Origin: Mytilus californianus
Taxonomy: Eukaryota; Mollusca; Bivalvia; Mytilida; Mytilidae
Length of the DNA: 64,000 nt
Assembly: GCF_021869535.1 (NCBI RefSeq)
Contig: NW_026262648.1
Span: forward strand, 1,798,001 to 1,862,000
Reading direction: 5' to 3'
Part shown: positions 10,833-21,300 of the stretch, piece by piece
Numbering within the stretch: position 1 is the stretch's first letter
Layout of the letters: every line of letters starts with the position of its first letter
Translations under genes and position numbers: made by a program
Notes under the pieces: model-generated
What the model was told of the DNA's origin: nothing
Databases searched by the model: none
What the model saw: the letters and a program-made list of their open reading frames with translations, nothing else

Positions 10833-11462
10833 CTGCAAAACATAAAAACATGAATAAGGATTAACAAATAGACACATAATTCTTAAAAAAAAATATATAT
10901 ATATATATATAAAACTAGGTAGTCTTGGCAGTAAAATAAAAATAAACACCTCAGGTCAATAATTTTTTAAAGATAAGATATATAAATTTAGTATAAAATC
11001 CAACAATCGGATTACTACTGCATAATAATAATACATCATAGATAAACACAATTAAAAAATAAACAATACAAATATCTGGCTTTTACAAAAAATATTTAAA
11101 ATGAAAAAAAAAAATACATTCCTAGTTTTTTTAAACGACCATTCAGTACAAATACAAATAAACAGTACACAGAAAGATAACTCTGTCCATTTTAGACGAC
11201 AATATAAAAAAAAGCAGTACTCAAATATTTCCTACTGGATAACTGTGGTTTTGGACTTTTTCCAAATTGTGTCTAAAGAATGTAAACCGTGAGAAAAGAA
11301 TTATAAATTATACATGTTTAACATATTACGTTGACTACAAAACATTCTACTGATTTATAACGCCATTGTATTAGTACACATAAAGCAAAAAACATATATT
11401 TTAGCCAAGCTTAGAATACAAAACTTACCTTAAATGTTATATGAAGTACAAAGGTCTGGAAC

Positions 11463-12253
11463 CTATGGTACTACATCATGTTCAATTATTGGAACACTAT
11501 ATGGTTCAATATCTGTAATTAAAATATAATCATAACTGTTGATGTTAATAATTTGTGTATATACAAAATGTTGTCTTAAAATACAAATTATTATTTTTGA
11601 TACCAAAAACTATTTTATCTATTTACTTTTACGTTATTACTATTGCTTCTTTTCACCAAAACTGAGATATTCATTTCTTTTGGCTTAAATACTTAACAAA
11701 ATGATTATATTGACGGTGCCCATTACTTAGTTTATCTCATTTAACCAATATTTTATGTACAATGTGTGGGCTTTATCTTTCATACGCACCTTTTATATTG
11801 AAATAATTCATTTTGACCATTCATTCAAACTCATCTATACAATACATTATCTGTTTATCAATAAGTCATATATATGTGTATAACTATGTTTTGATTGCTA
11901 TGCTTTTTGCAAATAAAAAGTTCATTCATATCAGTATATTAGTAGAAATGTGAGATATTATTTAAAGAAAACTGACCTTATTTGAAAAATCAAACATGTC
12001 TTCCAAATATGAATACCGTTACAAATTATCTCAAGAAACCGCACAACACCATTCAGTTTAAAATATGACCAAAAAATTCTAACCAAAAAAAAAAGAATTT
12101 CCCTCCAAAAAAACATGTGACTTAAAATCAACCAATTATCATAAAGAAGACAGATTTTTCATAACACAAACTAGTAAAACCTAGAGAGTAAACAAATACC
12201 CTATCTATCAAAACTTACTGAGCCATGAAGATGTCTTACAATAAATATAACCA
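11463..12253 (-). CDS. Tentative coding 3' end of a spliced gene, unrecognised
   Basis: Segment 11512-11429 (minus) has a good acceptor (TAATTACAG) and a perfect donor (AAG then GTAAGT). Its only long open frame starts with two bases of a split codon, reads IEPYSVPIIEHDVVP and stops at 11463, leaving the rest as UTR. Upstream, 12253-12219 ends at the strong donor CTCA then GTAAGT with one leftover base. Joining them in phase gives GYIYCKTSSWLN before IEPYSV. The acceptor at 12253 has a poor pyrimidine tract, so that exon may be longer or false. No family is recognised and no start codon is found; upstream exons would lie beyond the palindrome at 12.5-13.3 kb. Confidence 0.25.
11520..12218. 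other. AT-rich, no gene seen
   Basis: Low-complexity A/T-rich DNA with no motif, repeat or exon-like segment recognised. If the minus-strand model holds, this is intron. Confidence 0.5.
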
Positions 12254-12271
12254 CTGATGCATGACTTATAG

Positions 12272-12373
12272 ATTATCGTTGATCATCTCAACGAGATTGA
12301 TTTTCCGAGCCTCGCATGAGCCGGTACGGCGAAAGTGAGAAAAGCAATCGAGTTGAGATGACCAATGATAATC
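12272..12373. mobile_element. Small palindromic element (MITE-like)
   Basis: The left arm GATTATCGTTGATCATCTCA pairs imperfectly with the right arm ending TTGAGATGACCAATGATAATC. The centre is GC-richer (GAGCCTCGCATGAGCCGGTA). No coding region. It is the same style as the palindromes at 17857, 19174, 29655 and 63565. Confidence 0.7.
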
Positions 12374-12483
12374 TGTTTATTGCTATTTTACCTATGACGA
12401 CGTTGTCAATTTCATGTCAATTTCATTAGCAACGCCACTTGCCCCCTTAGTTTCTAGCGATAATTTTCATCCACTGAGAATTA

Positions 12484-13290
12484 TAGAATAACTAATCGAA
12501 GAATTCAAATAGAGAAAATTATTACATTGGTAGCAATGAATTACATTGATTTCCCAGTCAAATAAAAACCGATGATTTCACATGTGAAATAAACGTGGTT
12601 ATTTCACTCTCTGACGTCATACAACAATAGGCGTTGTCAAGACGTCGATAACGTCGGATCAAAACAAATTGTGAATGCTTAGAAAAAAGATATAGTTCCT
12701 TACATTTTCTACATTAATTTCATTAAAAAAAAGCCATTTGCCAATGTAATAAAAAGAATAACTAATCAAAGAATTTAATTATCGAAAAATATTCAACTCG
12801 TGACCGAACAACACTGATAATTAACTCATGCGCTACGCGCATTCGTGAATTAATGTGTTGTTCGGTCACTCGTTGAATATTTTTCTCTATTTGAATTCTT
12901 CGATTAGTTATTCTATAAATATTCAACGAGTGACCGAACAACACATTAATTCACGAATGCGCGTAGCGCATGAGTTAATTATCAGTGTTGTTCGGTCACG
13001 AGTTGAATATTTTTCGATATTTGAATTCTTTGATTAGTTATTCTTTTTATTACATTGGCAAATGGCTTTTTTATGAAATTAAAGTAGAAAACGTAAGGAA
13101 CTATATCTTTTTCTACGCATTCACAATTTGTTTTGATCCCACGTTATCGACGTCTTGACAACGCCTATTGTTGTATGACGTCAGAGGAGTGAAATAACCA
13201 CGTTTATTTCACATGTGAAATTATCGGTTTTTATTTCACTGGGAAATCAATGTAATTCATTGCAACCAATGTAATAAAGGAAATTATCAG
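12484..13290. mobile_element. Large compound palindrome (foldback or nested MITEs)
   Basis: Left arm about 12519-12882 is nearly the reverse complement of right arm about 12917-13285, with a loop of ~34 bases. Each arm contains a smaller palindrome centred on ATGCGCTACGCGCATTCG. The motif GAATAACTAATC with an AAGAATT tail occurs four times: at 12485 and 12758 directly, near 12894 and 13026 inverted. The loop copy is the reverse complement of the sequence just outside the left arm. This suggests stacked insertions or an inverted duplication of one MITE. Opposite strands read near-identical ~60-aa frames, a result of the symmetry and not genes. Confidence 0.85.
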
Positions 13291-13630
13291 TCAGCAAGAT
13301 CAAAGGAAAATTTCGTAAAAAAGCGATAATAGAAATTATTCAATAAGTACTTAGAATTGAAAATATTAACTCATCAGCTATATAATATCAAAATATAATA
13401 CAAAAAACAAAAGTTCCCAAATAAACATACTACCACATATACATCATGATGAGGTTGATAGTTTTCTTGTTAGATTGACGTTCAGTGACAAGCATTTCAT
13501 GTATATGCAGGACGCAAATACATTAAAAATCAATATAAAGTGGACCAACCGCGATGGGAAAGAGGTTTATCCAACTCTCTTTGAATTTGTTAAATACACT
13601 ATTGCAAAAATTACCAATTAAGTTGGACAA
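13291..13630. other. Spacer with SINE-like tail
   Basis: AT-rich. Around 13440-13540 (minus sense) is a phrase ATACATGAAATGCTTGTCAC followed by TGAACGTCAATCTAACAAG. It resembles a short tail also found near 24515-24540. No gene was seen. Confidence 0.4.
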
Positions 13631-13634
13631 TATA

Positions 13635-14010
13635 AAAATAAGGAGATGTTATATGATTGCCAATGGGACAACTATCCACCAAACTTCAAATGAAGTGGAT
13701 GTAAGCAACTATAGGCAACCGTATGGCCTTGGCCTTCAGCTACGAGAAAAGCCCATACCTAATATAGTTGGCTATAAAAGGCCCCGACATGAAAAATATG
13801 AAACAATTCAATATAGAAAACCAACAGCCTAATTTATAACAAAACAATTTACGAAAAACAAAATAGAAAGAAATGAACTAACGACAATCACTAAACTAAA
13901 GGCTCATGATTTGGGACAGGCACATAAATAATGTGGCGGGGTTAAACATGTTTGTGAGCGCTCAACCACTCCTAACCTGGGACAGCGGTGTTACAGCACA
14001 ACATTAAAAC
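13635..14010 (-). repeat. Family D copy
   Basis: Reverse orientation: GAGATGTTATATGATTGCCA, then ATGGGACAACTATCCACC, a block near GGCCCCGACATG, and the end block with TGGGACAGGCAC and AACCTGGGACAGCGGTG. About 375 bp, one of the longer copies. The 92-aa open frame through it is incidental. Confidence 0.75.
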
Positions 14011-14380
14011 AAACAATTAAAATAAAACAGTTGCAAAGGGCTTAAATTCCTTTTGAATTTATTTCACACCAGTCGTTTTTATAAAGTCTTCCAAACTTCA
14101 CTAAAATCACAGTGAGACAGATTCATATGCATACTTTGAGGTTGCAACAACATAAAGGAGTACTGCTGAAGTGAGTTCTTCTGAAAATGTTACTGAAATG
14201 TAAATGCCAAAGAAAGCTCAAAACTGCAGTTTGGTAGGTTTTGGCAATTTTTAGTCGTAATAAAAAAATTGAGATATAAGACATAAAGCTTTATTTAAAG
14301 TCGGTGCATGCAATACACTTACAAATATAAGCTCTGAAGAGCTTTTTAAACCGACAAAACAAACATATCAGGTCATGCAC
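14011..14380. other. No gene seen
   Basis: A/T-rich DNA, no recognised repeat or coding region. Confidence 0.4.
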
Positions 14381-14735
14381 ACATAGAATTTCACTTTTCT
14401 TTACTTTTACTTTTAAGCTTGGATGGTGTTCATCAATAATTGTATCTTTTGAGCCGATATTTTTGTCAACATTTATACAAAAAAAAGTTATTAGATATTG
14501 CAGCAACTTCATTTTGATTATTAATTATTTTGGTATCTTGACATAAGATCAGATCTTTTGAAAAATGTGACCCTTTATTGGTTAAGAAGGGCTTGACTGT
14601 TGGCCAAAATCCTCCCACACATCTTTCCATGACATAGTTTCTGATGGATTTCATTTTTTGTTTTAGTAACCAAATTTCTATAAGATTCCCAATTTGCTTT
14701 ATTTTTATAATTTTATAATTGTTATATGCCATCCT
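14380..14735 (-). pseudogene. Non-LTR retrotransposon fragment (between endonuclease and RT)
   Basis: Frames on the minus strand read FWPTVKPFLTNKGSH, then ILCQDTKIINNQNEVA and a NNFF-like block. After a frameshift follow NVDKNIGSKDTIIDEHHPSL. This matches the well-known linker of CR1 or jockey-type ORF2 proteins (FW..VKPF.SNK...ILVEN..I......VA..FNNFF), from general knowledge. Several stops and shifts make it dead. Confidence 0.7.
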
Positions 14736-14879
14736 TTTTTTTTTTACATTTCCCTGTGTAAAGTTTGATTAATAGAAGGGGCGGGTCTGTTGATGGATTT
14801 CTTTCTTTTTTCATAGGTATATGTTTGTAAATAAACTCCTTAAAGATTGTCTAAAATTTTTCATATGCTGAATTAACAT

Positions 14880-15690
14880 AGGAGTGGGACGAAAGATACC
14901 AGAGGGACAGTCAAACTCATAGATCGAAAACAAACTGACAACGACATGGCCAAAAATAAAAAGACAAATAGACAAATAATAGTACAGATGACACAACATA
15001 GAAAACTAAAGACTAAGCAACACGAACCCCGCCAAAAACTGGGGTGATCTCAGGTGCTCCGGAAGGGTAAGCAGATCCTGCTCCACATGTGGCACCCGTC
15101 GTGTTGCTTATGTTATTACAAATCCGGTAAATAGTCTAATTCGGTAGGTCACATTCGTGAAAAGGGAAGGGTACTGTAGTTACGACATAAGGAACATATC
15201 CGATATCATCTGTGAAACGGTTATTCCATAATGGTCAACCAACTCGTGATGGCGTCCGTAAAATTTACGAAGGGATGATTTCAACTTCACCATTTGGAAC
15301 TCTTGGTTTAATAGCTTCCTTGTGAGCAGCAATCCTCTTATCAAGGAAATCATGATAGGAAATACAAGCCCGGGAATATCGTATCAATTGGGAGATATAT
15401 ACTCCGTATGCATGCAGGCGCTGCTGGAATGTTGCTACATAGAAATGGAAAGTTCGCAATTGGGAAGCTGAAATCATCTCTTTTGTCGTAAAGTTTTGTT
15501 TTCAACCGACCCTCATTGTCAATTTCTAGATGTAAGTCAAGATATGAAGCAGACTTAACTGTATCTGTAGTATCCTTTATCTCTAGTTCGATGGGATAGA
15601 TTCGTTCAACATAGTCACCAAATTTTGTATTATTTAGTGGGAGAACATCATCTATATAGCGGAACGTAAAGTTCTGATGATTCTTCTATC
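14880..15690 (-). pseudogene. Penelope-like reverse transcriptase, C-terminal half and tail
   Basis: Read on the minus strand from 15690 the frame gives FTFRYIDDVLPLNN (with the YIDD-type catalytic pair), then YPIELEIKDTTDTVKSAS, YLDLHLEIDNEGRLKTKLYD, KRDDFSF, and the thumb block AYGVYISQLIRYSRACISYH. It ends at the 3' tail containing GTAAGCAGATCCTGCTCCAC (14880-15110). Frameshifts break the end of the frame (a 70-aa piece is open at 15265-15477). The homology is cut at its 5' side exactly where the 55-bp minisatellite starts. It is probably the same family as the fragment at 3-301. Confidence 0.85.
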
Positions 15691-15694
15691 ATAG

Positions 15695-16525
15695 CAGTTT
15701 ACTTACTACTACTAGGGGGTGTTTGACGACCTTGACTACCTATAAAAAACAGTTTACTTACTACTACTAGGGGTTATTGACGACCTTGACTACCCATAAA
15801 AAGCAGTTTACTTACTTCTACTAGGGGTAGTTTGACGACCTTGACTACCCATGAAAAGCAGTTTACTTACTACTACTAGGGGGTGTTTGACGACCTTGAC
15901 TACCCATAAAAAGTTGTTTACTTACTTCTACTAGGGGGGGTTTGACGACCTTGACTACCCATAAAAAGCAGTTTACTTACTACTACTAGGGAGTGTTTGA
16001 CGACCTTGACTACCCATGAAAAGCAGTTTACTTACTACTACTAGGGGTATTTTGACGACCTTGACTACCCATGAAAAGCAGTTTACTTACTACTACTAGG
16101 GGGTGTTTGACGACCTTGACTACCCATAAAAAGCAGTTTACTTACTACTACTAAGGGGGGGTTTGACGACCTTGACTACCCATAAAAAGCAGTTTACGTA
16201 CTACTACTAGGGGGTGATTGACGACCTTGACTACCCATAAAAAGCAGTTTACTTACTTCTACTAGGGGGTGTTTGACGACCTTGACTTCCCATGAAAAGC
16301 AGTTTACTTACTACTACTAGGGGGTGTTTGACGACCTTGACTACCCATAAAAAGCAGTTTACTAACTACTACTAAGGGGGTGTTTGACGACCTTGACTAC
16401 CCATAAAAAGCAGTTTACGTACTACTACTAGGGGGTGATTGACGACCTTGACTACCCATAAAAAGCAGTTTACTTACTTCTACTAGGGGGTGTTTGACGA
16501 CCTTGACTTCCCATGAAAAGCAGTT
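15695..16525. repeat. 55-bp minisatellite, 15 units and a partial, with higher-order repeat
   Basis: Units start CAGTTTACTTACTACTACTA and continue GGGGGTGTTTGACGACCTTG then ACTACCCATAAAAAG. Unit starts are 15695, 15750, 15804, 15859, 15914, 15969, 16024, 16079, 16134, 16190, 16245, 16300, 16355, 16411, 16466 and 16521. The four-unit block 16079-16299 is repeated at 16300-16520 with its diagnostic variants in the same order (AAGGGGG; TTTACGTACT with GGTGATTG; TACTTCTACT with GACTTCCCATG). This is a recent 221-bp higher-order duplication. Confidence 0.95.
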
Positions 16526-16790
16526 TACTCTCAATTTCGCCTGCGTTGAAATATTTTTAGATATTGTTTTGATGACCATTAAATTTTCTTGTCCTGCTGA
16601 TCATTTTTCTATGAAAAGTTTCTTTTTATTGTTATCTATTATAGATTTCAAAATGAAAAGGAAAAATCACAAACATTGGTAAAAATCATCAATTATGGGC
16701 CATAACTTCTGTAAGGTGTGGACCAACGATTTCGGCCTTGTCGATTTAAGTGTAATTCTTGTCATGCTTTGTGTCAGGTGAGCTAAAATA
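16526..16790. other. No gene seen
   Basis: A/T-rich sequence following the minisatellite, with no recognised motif. Confidence 0.4.
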
Positions 16791-17200
16791 AGGAGTTGTG
16801 GTATAATTGCCAATGAGACAACTATACACCAAATACCAAATGACGTACATGTAAGCTACTATTGGTCATCAATCAATTTTCAACAATGAGCAAACCCCAT
16901 ACTCTATAGCAAGCTATAAAAGGCAACGGCATGAACAAAATTTTAATGTTTAAAACAAATAAAATGAGAAAACCTAAGGCTGATTTAGGCTAAAACAATA
17001 AACTAAGAAATAATTATCAGACAGCAACCAATGACTACCACTGAATCACAGGCACACGACTTGGGACAAACGTTCAACCCTACTAGTTTTGAACAATACC
17101 AGTAGTGTAAATGCACAACACGAGAAACATTGTAAAATCCAGTTGAAAAAGGCCCGACTGTAGAACTGACACGAAACAAAAAACACAAAAAACTAACAAC
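16790..17200 (-). repeat. Family D copy
   Basis: Starts AAGGAGTTGTGGTATAATTG and CCAATGAGACAACTATACACC. It continues through AGCTATAAAAGGCAACGGCATG to a tail with TGGGACAAACGTTC and a CCAGTTGAAAAGGCCCGAC block. The 103-aa minus frame over it is incidental. Confidence 0.7.
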
Positions 17201-17204
17201 AGGA

Positions 17205-17856
17205 CAAAAGAGACTGTGTACGTAAAAAATATTCCTTTTGATAGCCAACTGTGTCAGCAAGGTTTGACTAATGTGTAGACGTTTCCAAAACGATTTCTTT
17301 AAAAAGCGTAACAATTTTAATTAGTCGCTTGAAATTGCAGGGCCATAATGCATCTTCCCCTGTAATGTTCCACATGTGTAAATGTGTTTCAGCATTTCAG
17401 GCAGCCTTAAGAAAACTTACAAAAAAACTTTTAAAACCATTAGCCAAAGAAATCTCTTGAATGCTTACTCAATTTTATTTTTTAATTAACCATATATAAC
17501 TTTAATATTAATAATACAATATACATTATATTTCTGTTAGTTCGGATTTCCATATACATATGATACAAATAAATCATATTCTTTAATATTTCCTATTCAA
17601 ATTCCTTAACATATACCCGTTGCCATAGGAAAATATAACAAAAACATCATCACTGATAAAAATGTTTTGTATGATTGGCAACGGTACCTTTACTTTGTAT
17701 TTGAAACGAAAAATAATTTCCTAGTCACACTTTTGTTCTAGGTGGCCTGCGAAATATTTTGTTTCTTTAATACAAGACGAAAGGCCATGGTTAAAGACAG
17801 AGCTATCCAACACTCTTCCCTGTTCTAATTATTTTATATAACAAAAATACTTAAGA
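17205..17856. other. No gene seen
   Basis: Mixed A/T-rich sequence, no repeat or exon recognised. Confidence 0.4.
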
Positions 17857-18005
17857 ATTGAATGCTTCTTTTTTGTAAATTTATTGGGTTGTAAAAGCGT
17901 TGCCGAAGTACATTTTGTATGAAGTGCGGAAGCGCTTCATTCTAAAAATGTGCTCACGGTCAACGCTTTTACAACCCTATAAAATTACTAATAGAAGCAT
18001 TCAAT
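17857..18005. mobile_element. Palindromic element (MITE-like)
   Basis: Outer arms ATTGAATGCTTCT (17857-17869) and AGAAGCATTCAAT (17993-18005) are exact inverses. Inner arms GGTTGTAAAAGCGTTG and CAACGCTTTTACAACC are also exact. The centre is CGGAAGCGCTTCATTC. No coding region. Confidence 0.8.
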
Positions 18006-18358
18006 ACTTATATAATTACATTTTTTTGGTAGGATCATGAAAACATGATTTCTATCAAGTTTTTCTTTTATTTACCTTTGCACTTTATTGTTGAACTCGT
18101 GTCATCATGAATGTTACATTTCATTTTGAAATGAAGGTTAATTTCAGAATGACGCGAGATTGCTGCTATATATAGCCAATCAAAATAACGTATTATAATG
18201 AAATATACATGTAATGTAATTATATATCCTGACAAAAATATATCTATAGCCATCATAATTGATTGAGGATAAATAGGATAGACAAATACATGATGCATTT
18301 ACGACAGTGGTTTTTAATTGCAAATCTGAAAGTATACCACGAAGCTGAAAATAGTGAC

Positions 18359-21300
18359 TTATTCCGGAGGCTCATCCCTACCATTCTTCACATAGTAAGT
18401 GTCCCCCAAACCACCATCCCCACCCATTAAGCCAAGAACATAATTTGCAGCTGTAAGAACGTGTCGGGTTCCTTAAATTTAAGCAGGGTTTACCGCATTC
18501 ATTGAAGTGCATACATATTTAAGCGTCACGCTTTTATTTAACCATTCTATAGAAACTCATCATTTTAACGTTTTGAGCATCAACAACATTAAAAAAATAG
18601 GTTATTTCATTCGTTCGACATGATTGTTCCATAGATTGCTGCAATTAATTGACAGACAGTTAAACTTTTTTCCTATTGCATAATATATCTCTGATATATT
18701 TCATTTTTTGTCAATATGGTAGGGGCAAATAAACCTTCCAGTAACAACCTCATCAAATTAGGATGACAGATATGAATATTTTTCCGGCAGAACTAACAAA
18801 ACAAAATGATTATCCGGAAAATAATATATCTCTGATATATTTCCTGTAAAAATCGAACAAAGTGAGAATTAGATTAACATAGAGCACTTTCGGGTGACAG
18901 ATATATCGGATCTGAAACGAAAGAATTTATTTCTACGAGACAATATACCAAACATGTTTATGGGTGACACTACACGCTAACAATTGGTACTATTAATATA
19001 AGGTCAGAATTAAAATGAGTGAATGTCGAGTTGGCGAGGCAGTAACCCCAAAACAGAAACCGAGGTTCTGCCAATGCTCAAGTTTGTTTCAACTGAAGAG
19101 GTTAAGTTATTCCTCTACGGTACGACTCGTCCGATAGATTATTATATACCTTAAGTAATATCTTTATGTAATATAGATACAATGAATAAGCGTTGATTCT
19201 TCAAAAAGAAACCAGAGGGCGTCATGAATCAACGCTTATCCATTGTATCTATAACTTAAACTATTATGTTGATGTCTTTTCAAAATCAAAGCCTTTTCTT
19301 AATTAGAAGGTATTGTAAGTGAGTTTGAATAACCTAGGTATCATGTTCAACGATGCATTACTAAATATAAGATCACAACTAATTGGTTAGAAAAATACAA
19401 ATATAACATAACACGTCTGTCTTTAAATTATCAGGCATCTGAATATTATCTGTGTTTACAAAATAAGACATATTCGAACTTATTTCTAATAAAATTGAGA
19501 ATGGAAATGGGGAATGTGTCAAAGAGACAACAACCTGACCAAAGAGCATAATTATATAAATTATATATAATAAGTATGTTTCCGAAATTTCTAGCAAGAA
19601 GCCTAATTCTAGGCACATCACGATTTACTCCCATAGGAATTTGCGAATAAACATTTGTAAAATTATGTAGTAAAACGGATGAAATCTTACTATATTTATA
19701 AAACAAAAATAGACAAATTGAATGTATTCATTTTCGTTTCAAATATGTGAAATAGCCAAATATAATCCAAAAATAAACCGTTAAACTCACTATTATTACA
19801 AAAATATCCACAATTACATACAAAATAAGCAAAAAACAGAAAAACTAAAGAATAGGGACAACAAAGAGAATACAGGGATTCGAACCTAAACCGACAAGTC
19901 CCTACCTTTAACTTGACTCTTTAACTCATTGATCTTAACCATGCTAACCTCGAGGCTACCAACTTATATTATACGATTGCCTATTATGTATATATAAAGG
20001 TACAAGTCCTGTGTGTACGTTGTACCGATGTATATCATATGTTCATTTATATATATATAATAGACATTTATATTGTAACCAATTCGTAGCCGAGAGGTTT
20101 CGTCGATATGTTGATATCAGTCACAAATAACAGATTTCAAGGACGGGTTCGATCCCCAGTAAAGGCATATAAAAATTACAAAAACTAAAGGTAAGTTTTT
20201 TAATTAATTCCATTAGTGAACAGAAATCAGTAAATTAGCTGTTCAAACTTAATGAAATTAGGCGCACAAAGGAAACAATTGAATATAATTTGGTGAATCC
20301 ATTTCAGCGACAGATTTAGAAAGCGTTGATTCTAGAAAAAGAATCCACGGTAAATGAATAGGCTGACGTCACGACAATGGTTTAACATTGTACAATAAAC
20401 GACACAATCATGACGCGGTGAAATTTTAAAATGTTATGCTATGATTATTAACGACATGTTTTCCTGCAATGTAATTAAAGAAGACTTAAAAAATATTGAT
20501 GATTTGAAGAAAACAAAACAAATTCGTGCCTATTTCGAAGATTTGCATTGATTTTAGCTGCACACAAATTTTCTCGTCGTAATCTTAACAGATAAGCCAG
20601 AACCATAGTTACGTGAATAAGTGAATTTTAAACATATGTTGCTTTCACTGAACTGACAAAGTTTTGAAGTATACCATAAGTACAATGAACAGTAAGATAT
20701 TATCAATTCTATATTATATGCTAGGACTAAATGAAAATACCTTATAATTCAAGAACCCTTTTTACAGCAATGTAAGTTGACATTTAAATGATAGTGATTT
20801 GAAAACAATCGTCCCAGCTTGTTTAGACATTTGGCGGTGATTAAAGCAGCGCAACACATTTCCGATATAATCTTTACAAGTAATGCTATTCTTTAGTTTC
20901 GTGAATAAGTGAAATTTTAACATATGTTGCCTTCACTGAGCTGATCGAAGCGTACCAATGTGAAAATGAAATAATACATTTATTTAATAATTATCCATTA
21001 GAGACCATCGTAAGTGTTCGTGGAGTCGAACAATCATAAATTTGTAAAGTTATAAAAAAAAACATCGGCCCCATCACTGAAACATATTTGTTCAAATAAC
21101 TGTTATTCTGTTTTGAAATTCAAATTCATTCACCTACTTGAACAATGAGCCTTAGATTCACTACAAATTTCAGTATATTAAAAAAAGATTCACTATAAAA
21201 ATATTATTTGTATATGCAAATACCGATACAATCAACTTAGAAAAGTTTGATTTACGGTACTGTTTGTAAAATGAGACTGGTACGTATCTATATCTAATAA

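Noticed and set aside
12762-13037. Two ~60-aa frames on opposite strands with almost the same peptide
   Set aside because: They are the two arms of the palindrome read in opposite directions; symmetry explains the similarity.
15695-16525. Possible CRISPR-like array (regular 55-bp spacing)
   Set aside because: Units are full-length tandem copies with no unique spacers, and the setting is eukaryotic.
17003-17314. 103-aa minus-strand frame
   Set aside because: Most of it runs antisense through a family D transposon copy; no family motifs.
20080-20168. Functional tRNA gene
   Set aside because: Box A and box B are present but the flanks cannot form an acceptor stem.
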